Notes: generated by a model not told the origin, from the sequence alone. A stretch of DNA of 24,707 bases from an uncultured Salinimicrobium sp. (GCA_946887025.1 CAMPJY010000018.1:1-24707); one strand, 5' to 3'. Positions 1-6,559 are shown, numbered from the stretch's first letter. Translations and numbers: made by a program.

Positions 1-233
1 CAGTGGAACACGCCAAAAATGGATTTGCTTTTGATGGAAGGACGTATGAAGAAAAGGTGCGGAATATGGTCAAAGGATTTGAAGAAGCTCTCGAGATTTA
101 TCAAAATCATAAAGCTTCATGGAGGAACATCTGTAGGAATGCAAGGAAGATGAGATTCACCTGGAAGAAATCTGTAGACGATTATTATAAGCTGCTTTAT
201 TCCTATAAACAGAGGACGGTCAAAATTGCCTGA
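1..233 (+). CDS. C-terminal end of a glycogen/starch synthase-like glycosyltransferase (partial)
   Basis: Only the last ~77 residues are in the window; the frame is open at the left edge, so the GTG at position 3 is an internal Val rather than a start. The visible part begins with an NGFAFD stretch, followed by a helix rich in Glu/Lys, then RKMRFTWKKSVDDYYKLLY. This order (NGF-F, helical segment, F-T/S-W-x-x-S, Y-x-x-LY) is the usual end of GT-B glycogen/starch synthases, where the C-terminal helix packs back on the N-terminal domain. If correct, the enzyme adds glucose from an activated sugar donor to a growing alpha-glucan in the cytoplasm. The catalytic residues lie outside the window, so another GT4/GT5 enzyme cannot be excluded. 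A terminator-like hairpin follows. Confidence 0.55.
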   Translation, partial: VEHAKNGFAFDGRTYEEKVRNMVKGFEEALEIYQNHKASWRNICRNARKMRFTWKKSVDDYYKLLYSYKQRTVKIA

Positions 234-261
234 TTCCTTTTTTGAAATATCATTTATCCCG

Positions 262-287
262 GCCGACTTTCATTAGTCGGCTTTTTT
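262..287 (+). terminator. Rho-independent terminator after the glycosyltransferase
   Basis: A perfect 6-bp stem GCCGAC/GTCGGC with an 8-nt loop is followed by six T, 28 bases past the stop codon. Confidence 0.75.
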
Positions 288-393
288 ATTTCCCGATTTT
301 CCACTTTCTAAGTGTTTATTTAAAACATTTCCAATAAAGTTCAACAAATCAAATAATTAGATTTATTTTCGCGCCCTGTTAAAAAAGAAATGG

Positions 394-849
394 ATGAAGC
401 GAATAAATGAATATAAAAAACTATTTAAGGTTGAAAAGAATATTGAACTGAAGGAGCTGAAGACTACCTATAGAAATCTGGTAAAGGAATGGCATCCGGA
501 TAAATTCATGTACGGAGACGCCGGACGTGAGGAGGCAGAGGTAATGAGCAGAAAGATCATCGATGGGTATCACTTTCTGGTCAGCATTGCACCTGAAACC
601 TTGGCTGCCAATCAGGAGGATTATAACAGAACCATAACAGAGGCGGGGATAGCAGATTTCCAGCACAAAGGGAATGTCCTGGAATTATCCTTTACAGACG
701 GTACCACCTATGAATATTTCGGAGTAAACAGAGCCCTCTTTATTAAATTTATAAATTCGGATAAACGTCTTCGTTTCGCGAAAAGGAATTTCTTTAATTC
801 CCTTGTATACAGAAAGTCTAAAAGGGATTTGGAATTGCAGGAGGTTTAA
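394..849 (+). CDS. J-domain protein with C-terminal KTSC domain
   Basis: The 151-residue protein starts with a J domain: helices around residues 1-65 with the HPD signature at residues 34-36, the contact that stimulates DnaK ATPase. There is no Gly/Phe region, zinc finger or DnaJ C-terminal domain, so it is not the general chaperone DnaJ. Residues ~92-137 (LELSFTDGTTYEYFGV, ALFIKFINS, RLRFAKRNF) look like a KTSC domain, a small domain usually containing Y-x-x-V/F and a Lys/Thr-Ser-Cys-like motif that is fused to many unrelated modules and may bind nucleic acid. It probably recruits Hsp70 to a specific target. No signal peptide is seen, so it is cytoplasmic. It stands alone between two terminators. 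The domain reading is from motif resemblance; the KTSC role is not established. Confidence 0.75.
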   Translation: MKRINEYKKLFKVEKNIELKELKTTYRNLVKEWHPDKFMYGDAGREEAEVMSRKIIDGYHFLVSIAPETLAANQEDYNRTITEAGIADFQHKGNVLELSFTDGTTYEYFGVNRALFIKFINSDKRLRFAKRNFFNSLVYRKSKRDLELQEV

Positions 850-860
850 TTTTCAGACTA

Positions 861-890
861 AAAAATCCGGGATCATTCCCGGATTTTTTT
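861..890 (+). terminator. Rho-independent terminator after the J-domain gene
   Basis: An 11-bp perfect stem, AAAATCCGGGA (862-872) with TCCCGGATTTT (877-887), has a 4-nt loop and ends in a run of T. It starts 12 bases past the stop codon. Confidence 0.85.
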
Positions 891-1167
891 ACGTCAATAG
901 ATATACTAAGCTTTCTTTTTAAATTACCAACCTGCAGCTTACTGACTATTGTATGAATTTCCTCCAGAATTTTTCTGATAAACTATTTTTCAACCTATTA
1001 GAGTTGATTATTTTCTCGATGAGGAAAAATATTTTAAATACATCCGATTTTCGTTTCTTTTCGCCTGTCAAATTTAATTGAAACTGAAAAGTTTTTCCCA
1101 CCAAAAAACAGTTCTAAATGGTTGAAAATCGGGGAAATATCCCCGTGTGAGTGATATTCCTCTGCAG
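891..1167. other. AT-rich intergenic stretch upstream of the first lipoprotein
   Basis: No reading frame here has a recognisable product. The right end (about 1085-1175) is similar to the region upstream of the second lipoprotein gene: a CGGGGA/TCCCCG hairpin at 1130-1145, then GATATTCC and ACCTTTA. A short reading frame from a GTG at 1147 is in frame with the lipoprotein but would put ~18 unrelated residues before its signal peptide. Confidence 0.4.
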
Positions 1168-1175
1168 TACCTTTA
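1168..1175 (+). promoter_or_regulatory. Possible -7 box for the first lipoprotein gene
   Basis: TACCTTTA differs from the Bacteroidota TAnnTTTG box at one base. It ends 25 bases before ATG 1201, and the same TACCTTTA sits 23 bases before the start of the paralogous gene at 2009. No matching -33 TTG was seen. Confidence 0.4.
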
Positions 1176-1200
1176 TACAAAATTTATAAAAAAAGGTATT

Positions 1201-1710
1201 ATGAAACTCACCAGCGAAAAAATTAAGCTATTGAAATTTCTGTTTCTCGGCCTTCTGTTGTCGGGATGCAGTGGAGATGATCTTGCAGAAGATGATAATT
1301 ACTTTTCTGCAGAAATTGAAGGGGAACAACTTCTGGTAAATGAATTTTCCGGTAACATGAAGAGTGAAAAGAGAATTTCAGATTTTGGCACCGTGGATTT
1401 TTTGGTAAAAGTGGAATCTGAAGAGGGGAGGTCGATTGAATTTCTGATCCATAATTACACCGGCATAAGAACTTACAGTATAGGAGAAGGGTATTATAAT
1501 GACAGTTGGATCAGATATTCTCAAATTGAACCTGCTGGAAGTTGGAATGCCAGCAAAGCCCCGGCAAATACTTCTGCTTATTACAACAGTATAGATATTA
1601 CGGAGGACACTGGGGAAATTATCAGGGGCCAGTTCACCTTTCAGGGGCGGGATTCGGCTTCCGGAACAATGAAGACGGTGACAGAAGGGGATTTTAATTT
1701 AAAATACTGA
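1201..1710 (+). CDS. DUF6252-like lipoprotein (first of two paralogues)
   Basis: This 169-residue secreted lipoprotein has a basic N-terminus, a hydrophobic segment (residues ~10-20) and the lipobox LLSGC with Cys23 as the lipid anchor, so it should sit on a membrane facing the periplasm or outside. ATG 1201 is preferred over an in-frame GTG at 1147 because it gives a normal signal peptide and lies just after a promoter-like box. The mature part alternates short beta strands (FSAEIEG, VDFLVKVES, IEFLIHNY, TYSIGEG) and ends with ITEDTGEIIRGQFTFQGRD and TEGDFNLKY, resembling the DUF6252 lipoproteins common in Flavobacteriia, which have no known function. A shorter paralogue follows at 2009-2449 with its Cys also at residue 23. 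Confidence 0.75.
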   Translation: MKLTSEKIKLLKFLFLGLLLSGCSGDDLAEDDNYFSAEIEGEQLLVNEFSGNMKSEKRISDFGTVDFLVKVESEEGRSIEFLIHNYTGIRTYSIGEGYYNDSWIRYSQIEPAGSWNASKAPANTSAYYNSIDITEDTGEIIRGQFTFQGRDSASGTMKTVTEGDFNLKY

Positions 1711-1977
1711 TCCCTTTATTCTTTTCAGATCGATAAAGTGGCTAAATTCTTCCGACTTTTTTAAAATTTTCCTTTTTAGTTCCAAAGGCTTGAGTCTGGA
1801 ACCTGAGATTTAGAAGGATTCACAGAAGACCTCTGATATCAGCTTTGGTGAACATCCTGAATTTTAATCAATTGAGCTGAAAGAAGAAAATGTTCGAGGG
1901 GTTTTTCTTACTGAAAATCAGTTGGTTACGCCTTAAAAAAAGGGAAAAATCCCCTTTTATAATGAAATTCCACCGGT
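1711..1977. other. Intergenic stretch between the two lipoprotein paralogues
   Basis: No coding signal is seen. Around 1938-1959 there is an A-rich hairpin, GGGA(1942-1945)/TCCC(1950-1953) flanked by A and T runs with one bulged C. It could act as a late terminator for the first lipoprotein. It sits at nearly the same distance from the following ATG (55 bases) as the CGGGGA/TCCCCG hairpin does before the first paralogue (57 bases). Confidence 0.4.
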
Positions 1978-1985
1978 TACCTTTA
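1978..1985 (+). promoter_or_regulatory. Possible -7 box for the second lipoprotein gene
   Basis: TACCTTTA, identical to the box at 1168-1175 and in the same position relative to the gene; one mismatch to TAnnTTTG. Confidence 0.4.
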
Positions 1986-2008
1986 CCTATAAATCAAAAT
2001 TAAATGTT

Positions 2009-2449
2009 ATGCATTCCAGACAGAAAATTTCAGCCCCATTAAAATTGATGTTGTCGGCACTTCTTCTGATAGGATGTAATCATGAGGAAGGTACTATTTC
2101 CCATAAGGTTGGTTACCTTACGGCTGATCTTAACGGTGGAAAGGTGGAAGTTTCTGAATTTATCGGCACAGTAGTTAAAGAAGCCAGGCCGGCAGGACCG
2201 GGAGTTGTAGATCTTGAAGTGAAAGTGGAATCCACACAAGGAGAAATAATAGAATTCAAGATTTTGGATTATCAGGAAAACAAGATATATATTCTTGAAG
2301 AAGGAACTTTTAATGATAAATGGAAGAATCTCCAAATAATGGATTCCTCGGGATCCCTGCGATACTGTGTTTCCGGCCGTTTCTTTTTTGATTCCAATGC
2401 TTCGGAATCTGTTCAATCTCAAGCCTACAAGGGAAGACATATTTACTGA
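2009..2449 (+). CDS. Shortened paralogue of the DUF6252-like lipoprotein
   Basis: This 146-residue lipoprotein has lipobox LLIGC with Cys23. It matches the upstream paralogue through most of the mature part: VDLEVKVES against VDFLVKVES, IEFKILDY against IEFLIHNY, EEGTFNDKW against GEGYYNDSW. After a shared GSW/GSL the first protein has about 25 residues (the ASKAPANTS...DITEDTGEI part) that are missing here; similarity resumes at VSGRFFF against IRGQFTF. The C-terminal ~20 residues differ and lack the usual TEG-x-F ending, although KGRHIY may be its remnant. The frame is open to the stop, so it may still be made, but it looks like a tandem duplicate in decay. Function unknown. Confidence 0.6.
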   Translation: MHSRQKISAPLKLMLSALLLIGCNHEEGTISHKVGYLTADLNGGKVEVSEFIGTVVKEARPAGPGVVDLEVKVESTQGEIIEFKILDYQENKIYILEEGTFNDKWKNLQIMDSSGSLRYCVSGRFFFDSNASESVQSQAYKGRHIY

Positions 2450-2684
2450 TGCTGCAGGAATAAATGCGGAAAATTAGGCCTCGGCTTTTAGTTGTGCCAA
2501 GCCGGGTCTCTACGACCATTCGTATTGAGGTAGTCTCGGAATCGCGGAAATAGTTTTAACAAAATATGCCTGATAAATGCATATTAAGTGTTTAGAAAAT
2601 TAAAATCATGTTTTAAATGGAGTGTTATGTGATTATATTCTGAAAAATAAGAGGAGTTTATTTTTTTTCTAATCCATTGTTGGG

Positions 2685-2692
2685 TATTTTTG
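2685..2692 (+). promoter_or_regulatory. -7 promoter box for the HicB-like gene
   Basis: TATTTTTG is an exact match to the Bacteroidota TAnnTTTG box. Transcription would begin near 2699, leaving a leader of ~48 bases before ATG 2747. No clear -33 TTG at normal spacing. Confidence 0.45.
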
Positions 2693-2746
2693 CAGGGCTT
2701 ATGAGGTGAGGTTAAAACAAACCTGTGGACCAATTGCCGTAACGCT

Positions 2747-2977
2747 ATGGGTAATAAGAAGAAGTTAAGGATAATACTAGAAAAATCTACTTTGGGATAT
2801 TCCGCATATACTAATGATTTTTCCCGTATACATGTGACGGGAGGTAGTGTCCGGGAAGTGAAGGAGAATGTTTTAAAGGCAATTGAAGCCCGACTTCTCC
2901 AGCTGGAAGAGAAAGGTCAAGTCACTAAGGCTGATCAGATAAGGAATTGTGAAGTAAAATATTTGCTTCAGGTTTAA
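2747..2977 (+). CDS. Orphan HicB-like small protein
   Basis: The 76-residue protein has the beta-beta-beta-alpha pattern of the HicB/UPF0150 fold: a first strand (LRIILEKS), GYSAYTNDFSRIHVTGGS, then a helix (VREVKENVLKAIEARLLQLEE). HicB proteins are usually antitoxins of HicA mRNA interferases, with a degenerate RNase H-like fold that sequesters the toxin and often a separate DNA-binding domain. Here there is no DNA-binding domain and no HicA-sized gene (~60 residues with a dsRBD-like fold) on either side, so it is a solitary HicB-like protein and not a demonstrable toxin-antitoxin pair. It is followed by a strong hairpin shared with a convergent gene. Confidence 0.6.
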   Translation: MGNKKKLRIILEKSTLGYSAYTNDFSRIHVTGGSVREVKENVLKAIEARLLQLEEKGQVTKADQIRNCEVKYLLQV

Positions 2978-2982
2978 GTGAT

Positions 2983-3015
2983 AAAAAAAGTCCCGGGAAT
3001 CCCGGGACTTTAAAA
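2983..3015. terminator. Shared terminator between convergent genes
   Basis: An 11-bp perfect stem AAAGTCCCGGG (2987-2997) / CCCGGGACTTT (3001-3011) has a 3-nt loop. On the reverse strand it is followed by a U run (A run at 2983-2989), making it a strong terminator for the reverse gene at 3034-3258; on the forward strand the T run is only three bases. Confidence 0.8.
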
Positions 3016-3033
3016 ACACCTTAAATCCATTTT

Positions 3034-3258
3034 TTATCTTCGACCTTGCTGGTTTTGCTCCCGTTGACCCTGTCTTTGTTTTTGGTCACTCTGATTACCT
3101 CTCTGGTTTTGGTCTCTTTGGCCCTCATTTCTTTGACCCTGGTTTCTTTGGCCTTCGTTTCGTTGTTCCTGATTACGTTGACCTCTTCTTTGGCTCTGAT
3201 CTCTTTGACCTTCGTTCCGTTGGTTTTCGTTCCTTTGGTCTCTTTCTTGATTTTTCAT
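3034..3258 (-). CDS. Gln/Arg/Asn-rich repeat protein
   Basis: This 74-residue protein is almost entirely made of Gln, Arg, Asn, Glu, Gly and Asp. After MKNQERD it repeats a five-residue unit, QR-x-x-x (QRNEN, QRNEG, QRDQS, QRNQE, QRNEG, QRNQG, QRNEG, QRDQN), with a few four-residue or irregular units, and ends GRR. At DNA level this is a degenerate 15-bp tandem repeat. There is no signal peptide, membrane segment or hydrophobic core, so it should be disordered, hydrophilic and basic. The ATG at 3258 is chosen because the longer frame from 3294 adds a non-repeat hydrophobic stretch. A terminator follows. No function is assigned; it could bind nucleic acid or act as a hydrophilin-like stress protein, which is speculation. 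Confidence 0.5.
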   Translation of the reverse strand: MKNQERDQRNENQRNEGQRDQSQRRGQRNQEQRNEGQRNQGQRNEGQRDQNQRGNQSDQKQRQGQREQNQQGRR

Positions 3259-3443
3259 GATATTTATTTTTATGGTTAATAAATCTAATCCCAATTTACA
3301 GCTTTAAAGTTTGTGTATGCTATTAATAATAAGCTAATTAGCATTATTTAACAATGCTTTAAAACTGGGAAATAGAATCCGGTTTTGATTTAATTCTGAG
3401 AAAAATTTATGCCAAATTTCACTGAGATAAGATTCTATAGACT

Positions 3444-3451
3444 TAATTTTG
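3444..3451 (+). promoter_or_regulatory. -7 promoter box for the HELLH protein gene
   Basis: TAATTTTG is an exact match to TAnnTTTG and ends 19 bases before ATG 3471, giving a leader of only ~13 bases. Confidence 0.45.
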
Positions 3452-3470
3452 AGAAAATGCAATCATTTCC

Positions 3471-4223
3471 ATGGATAAAGAGGTTAATTCTGGAGCCGGA
3501 TTAAATTTAGCGGAAGTAAAATTCCGAGGGCTGTTAAATAAGCAGAATATGGACCTTTGGAACGAGCTTAATCGCGAATATACCATTGAATTGGATGAGG
3601 GGCCAGAGGAAGGATATCTTACATATTTCAATGATGAAGTCGTGGTTATTGAAGTTGATATGGCAAACATCAGTCCGGCAGCCTTTACGCATGAGCTACT
3701 TCACGTTTATCTAAAAGCCAGGGGAGTGCAGATAATCTGGGACCTCAAAGAGATAATCAATGGAGATAATGATCTGGGAGAAGTTATTTCCACTTCATTA
3801 AGAGTACATATGGGGAATTGTTTGGAACACGTCAAGATGCTTCCAATTTTCCTTTCTCTTGGGTTTAGAAATGAAGATTTTATCCTGGATTATAAGAAGA
3901 AGATCCTCGATGAGGAACAGATGCTGGATCTAAAACGGGCTTTTCGTCAGAACAGCCAAGCAGGGCTGGGCATGGTAGATAAATACATTGGCAAGTTCTT
4001 CGCAATGAAAGCTTCCAATAATCCGGATTTTGATTATTCCCTCTTGTATGAACAGATGGAGGAATTGGATTGTTCTCTCTACAGGTTAAATCAGAATTTT
4101 TGGGATGCGTGGGGTAGGTATGAAATAGGGGAGCCTAAAGAGAAGTATATTTCTTTTCTCTCCGATTACCTGGACGGTCTCAAGTCCTGGAAGAAGGCCT
4201 TCAGTATAGATGAAGGGTTGTAA
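3471..4223 (+). CDS. Unrecognised protein with HExxH metalloprotease-like motif
   Basis: The 250-residue protein is not one I can name. Residues 68-82 read ISPAAFTHELLHVYL; HELLH (74-78) is the zinc-binding HExxH pattern of many metallopeptidases, placed at the start of a helix after a strand pair (TYFNDEVVVIEVD). Further on, RVHMGNCLEHVKMLPIF (111-127) offers an N-x-x-x-H with Glu119 and His120 as possible third ligands. The rest is charged and helical. No signal peptide or membrane segment is present, so it should be cytoplasmic. It is a single gene with its own promoter-like box and terminator. It may be a small cytoplasmic metallopeptidase or an inactive relative; the motif is the only evidence. 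Confidence 0.6.
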   Translation: MDKEVNSGAGLNLAEVKFRGLLNKQNMDLWNELNREYTIELDEGPEEGYLTYFNDEVVVIEVDMANISPAAFTHELLHVYLKARGVQIIWDLKEIINGDNDLGEVISTSLRVHMGNCLEHVKMLPIFLSLGFRNEDFILDYKKKILDEEQMLDLKRAFRQNSQAGLGMVDKYIGKFFAMKASNNPDFDYSLLYEQMEELDCSLYRLNQNFWDAWGRYEIGEPKEKYISFLSDYLDGLKSWKKAFSIDEGL

Positions 4224-4245
4224 AAAAATGATCCTTGGATAAATA

Positions 4246-4272
4246 AATAACCCCGGATTTACCGGGGTTATT
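4246..4272. terminator. Bidirectional terminator
   Basis: Stem TAACCCCGG (4248-4256) / CCGGGGTTA (4262-4270) with loop ATTTA, AT-rich on both sides, lies between two convergent genes. Confidence 0.8.
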
Positions 4273-4291
4273 ATTATAATACGCCATTAAT

Positions 4292-4729
4292 TTAATCCTG
4301 CTTTAGGAATTTACCATTTTTATCGAACTCCAGGTCTGTTCCATCTGAGAGTTCAACTTCTTGTTCATCATTGTCCTTTTCCCAGCTGGTGATCTGAGCT
4401 CCTGAATGATTTTTCTCCACGTAATTCTTCACCTCTACAGGGACAGCTTCCAGTGGGATGGGGGCATTATCCCTACTATCGATCTCTGTTATTTCCCCAC
4501 TTTTATTGAAATCCAGTTTGATTCCATTGGAAAGATGAACCTCATACATCTCATTTTTGTCCCAACTGAACCATTTATCTTCCTTATCGGCTTTTTCCAG
4601 GGTGGCCGAAGCAAAATTTTTCTCAATAAAATCTTGTGCATTTTGAGGTAGTACACTAGGATCTGCTTGCGCAAAGGTCAAGCTTACTGAGAACATTACC
4701 AGAATTCCTGCTAAAATTGTCTTTTTCAT
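4292..4729 (-). CDS. Secreted PepSY-like (DUF2874 type) two-repeat protein
   Basis: The 145-residue precursor has a clear signal peptide (MKKTILAG, hydrophobic core, cleavage after TFAQA near residue 22). The mature part holds two copies of the PepSY-like unit: a helix (LPQNAQDFIEKNF; VEVKNYVEKNH), a strand with Trp and charged residues (KWFSW; ITSWEKD), a strand (YEVHLSNG; QEVELSDG) and a final hairpin (KLDFNKSGEITEID; DLEFDKNGKFLKQ). This matches the periplasmic PepSY-like proteins of Bacteroidota related to the beta-lactamase-inhibitor-like fold; no catalytic role is known. An exact -7 box lies upstream. It is transcribed away from the cytochrome gene. Confidence 0.8.
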   Translation of the reverse strand: MKKTILAGILVMFSVSLTFAQADPSVLPQNAQDFIEKNFASATLEKADKEDKWFSWDKNEMYEVHLSNGIKLDFNKSGEITEIDSRDNAPIPLEAVPVEVKNYVEKNHSGAQITSWEKDNDEQEVELSDGTDLEFDKNGKFLKQD

Positions 4730-4774
4730 AATCTTCTTTTTTAGTTTATCCGATTTTTAAATTAGGATTTTGAA

Positions 4775-4782
4775 CAAAAGTA
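4775..4782 (-). promoter_or_regulatory. -7 promoter box for the PepSY-like gene
   Basis: On the reverse strand TACTTTTG matches TAnnTTTG exactly, 45 bases before the start codon. Confidence 0.45.
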
Positions 4783-4868
4783 GGATGTAGAAACTGGAAA
4801 GAGATGGGAATTAAGATTTGGAGACAGATATTTAACCTTAATTAAAAGGAATTAACAATTGAAGAAAA

Positions 4869-4907
4869 CCTCAATGTTTTTGTTTAACATCGATTAAACG
4901 ATTGAGG
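4869..4907. promoter_or_regulatory. Nested inverted repeat in the divergent promoter region
   Basis: CCTCAAT (4869-4875) pairs with ATTGAGG (4901-4907), and inside it GTTTAA (4882-4887) pairs with TTAAAC (4894-4899) around a 6-nt loop. The arms are offset by a six-base bulge on one side and one base on the other. No T run follows. It could be an operator or an RNA structure for the cytochrome gene, or chance in AT-rich DNA. Confidence 0.3.
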
Positions 4908-5027
4908 TGGGAATATTTTTGAGGCCATTCGTTTTTTCTGCAATCGTGACTCTTTTTTGTTGTAGGAATCATCACAAATTATCATGTAATATTATTAATA
5001 TTGTGTTTAATTAAGAAATGGGGCATC

Positions 5028-5999
5028 ATGAAACGAAATTTTAAAAAGGCTCTCCTGGTCGGTCTGGGAGCCATAGGGCTTGTTATTATCGGGGTAATTG
5101 GATATGTGAAATTTTTTCTTCCCGATGTGGCGGCTGCGCCTTACCTCGAGGTTGATGCTTCTCCGGAACGAGTGGAGCGAGGTAAGTACTTAGCCACCAA
5201 CGTGGCTATCTGTATGGACTGCCATTCCACGAGGGACTGGAGTAAGTTTTCCGGACCTCTGGTGGAAGGGAGCCTGGGAATGGGTGGGGAATATTTTGGA
5301 CCAGAGATGGGTTTCCCCGGGACCTTTTATGCCAAGAACCTTACACCAGTCAACTTAGGCGACTGGACCGATGGTGAGATCTTTAGGGCTATTACCACAG
5401 GAGTGAAAAGAAATGGAGAGGTGATATTTCCTGTAATGCCTTATGAGAACTACAGGAAAATGGATAAACAGGATATATACGATATCATAGCATATCTGAG
5501 GACCCTGGAACCCATTGAAAATAAAATCCCCACCTCAGAAGCTGATTTTCCAATGAACCTAATCCTCAACACCATTCCGGTAGAAGCTGAGTTTACTTCA
5601 AGGCCACACAAATCTGATCAACTGAAGTATGGTGAATATCTTACCACTGCAGCAAGTTGTATAGTTTGTCATACCCCCGCCTCTAAAGGTAAGCTAGACC
5701 TTCAAATGGCCTATGCCGGAGGACGGGAATTTCAAATGCCTGCGGGGATGCTTAGGTCAATGAATATTACCCCGGATAAGAAAACCGGGATCGGGAATTG
5801 GACCCAACAGGATTTCGTGAGGCGATTTAAAGCATACTCACAGGAAGAGGCGGTATCTTCTGTCAAAAAGGAAGATTATAACACTATTATGCCGTGGACA
5901 ATGTACGCCGAGATGGACGAAGAAGACCTTGCTGCAATTTATGTTTATTTACAAAGTCTGAAACCTATTAAAAATGAAGTTGTATTCTGGGAAAAATAA
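5028..5999 (+). CDS. Membrane-anchored diheme c-type cytochrome
   Basis: With ATG 5028 the protein is 323 residues; an in-frame TTG at 5001 would only lengthen the leader. Residues ~7-31 form an uncleaved N-terminal membrane anchor, placing the rest in the periplasm. Two c-type heme sites are visible: CMDCH (62-66) and CIVCH (211-215). Each is followed by a candidate axial Met (FPVMPYENY, Met137; IMPWTMYAEM, around Met288) and by the typical DIYDIIAYLRTL / DLAAIYVYLQSL helix. This is the arrangement of cytochrome c subunits that take electrons from periplasmic dehydrogenases, such as alcohol or nicotinate dehydrogenase types. No dehydrogenase or oxidase is adjacent, so its donor is unknown. 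It ends four bases from a convergent gene. Confidence 0.85.
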   Translation: MKRNFKKALLVGLGAIGLVIIGVIGYVKFFLPDVAAAPYLEVDASPERVERGKYLATNVAICMDCHSTRDWSKFSGPLVEGSLGMGGEYFGPEMGFPGTFYAKNLTPVNLGDWTDGEIFRAITTGVKRNGEVIFPVMPYENYRKMDKQDIYDIIAYLRTLEPIENKIPTSEADFPMNLILNTIPVEAEFTSRPHKSDQLKYGEYLTTAASCIVCHTPASKGKLDLQMAYAGGREFQMPAGMLRSMNITPDKKTGIGNWTQQDFVRRFKAYSQEEAVSSVKKEDYNTIMPWTMYAEMDEEDLAAIYVYLQSLKPIKNEVVFWEK

Positions 6000-6003
6000 T
6001 TTA

Positions 6004-6327
6004 TTATTCCGGCCCTGGAAAAAAATCCATGAGGATTTCCGTCTGTAACTGGATAGTTCTTGCGTCGAAGTCCAGGCTCCAGGGGACAGGCCTCTGTACA
6101 TTCATATATTCCTGTGCGTAAAAGAAAGCCTTGTTGAAGTCGTCTGCCACTTTTGGGGTGAACCAGGCGTTCTTAGCCATATAAATAGGCCATTTCCATA
6201 CCTTGTCCTGAGAGGTTACCTCAATATCCCAGAGATTGCTGAAACTCAGAACCACCTCCGGAAGATTCTCAGGCTTCCCTATCAGCCCAAAGTTCTCATC
6301 AAATTGCCATATTCCAAACTGCATCAT
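6004..6327 (-). CDS. Unrecognised 107-residue protein
   Basis: I do not recognise this family. The protein is acidic and aromatic-rich (several Trp and many Phe), starts MMQFGIWQFDENFGLIG, has no signal peptide or membrane segment, and contains a helix-like middle (KVADDFNKAFFYAQEY). Charged and hydrophobic residues are mixed in the way expected of a folded small cytoplasmic protein. It abuts the convergent cytochrome gene with only four bases between stops, so no separate terminator fits. The start could be Met1 or Met2. The frame has no overlapping competitor, and the composition looks like coding sequence. Confidence 0.6.
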   Translation of the reverse strand: MMQFGIWQFDENFGLIGKPENLPEVVLSFSNLWDIEVTSQDKVWKWPIYMAKNAWFTPKVADDFNKAFFYAQEYMNVQRPVPWSLDFDARTIQLQTEILMDFFPGPE

Positions 6328-6504
6328 GACTATTTACTTATTGGTTTAAAATAAATTTAATTGAAAAAGCGATAGCAATTGATTTTCAGAGTATTAATTT
6401 TTTCCTATAAATTTTTTTCTCATTTAACATAGTGAAAAAACAGATCTTGTCACAACGGCCTGCATCTTTTCCAAAAGAAATTCCTTTTAAATTAAAATTA
6501 AAAT

Positions 6505-6512
6505 TAGTTTTG
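6505..6512 (+). promoter_or_regulatory. -7 promoter box for the efflux operon
   Basis: TAGTTTTG matches TAnnTTTG exactly. Transcription would start near 6519, which excludes a GTG at 6512 as the adaptor start and supports ATG 6560. Confidence 0.45.
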
Positions 6513-6559
6513 TGAAATTGATTTGCCTTTCTGGGCTATTGGTATTTTTTTCTTCAAAA

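Noticed and set aside
2450..2684. Search for a HicA toxin gene or other small gene ahead of the HicB-like gene
   Set aside because: No frame of suitable length or motif is present on either strand; the CGGCTT/AAGCCG pairing near 2480-2505 is too short to call.
3046..3279. Forward 77-residue Leu/Val-rich frame that looks like a membrane protein
   Set aside because: It is the complement of the QR-x-x-x repeat gene; its hydrophobicity comes from the repeat codons, it has no homology pattern of its own, and the reverse frame has a terminator in the right place.
3333..3342. Palindrome GCTAATTAGC in the spacer before the HELLH protein gene
   Set aside because: Ten-base palindromes occur by chance in AT-rich DNA, and nothing else marks it as a site.
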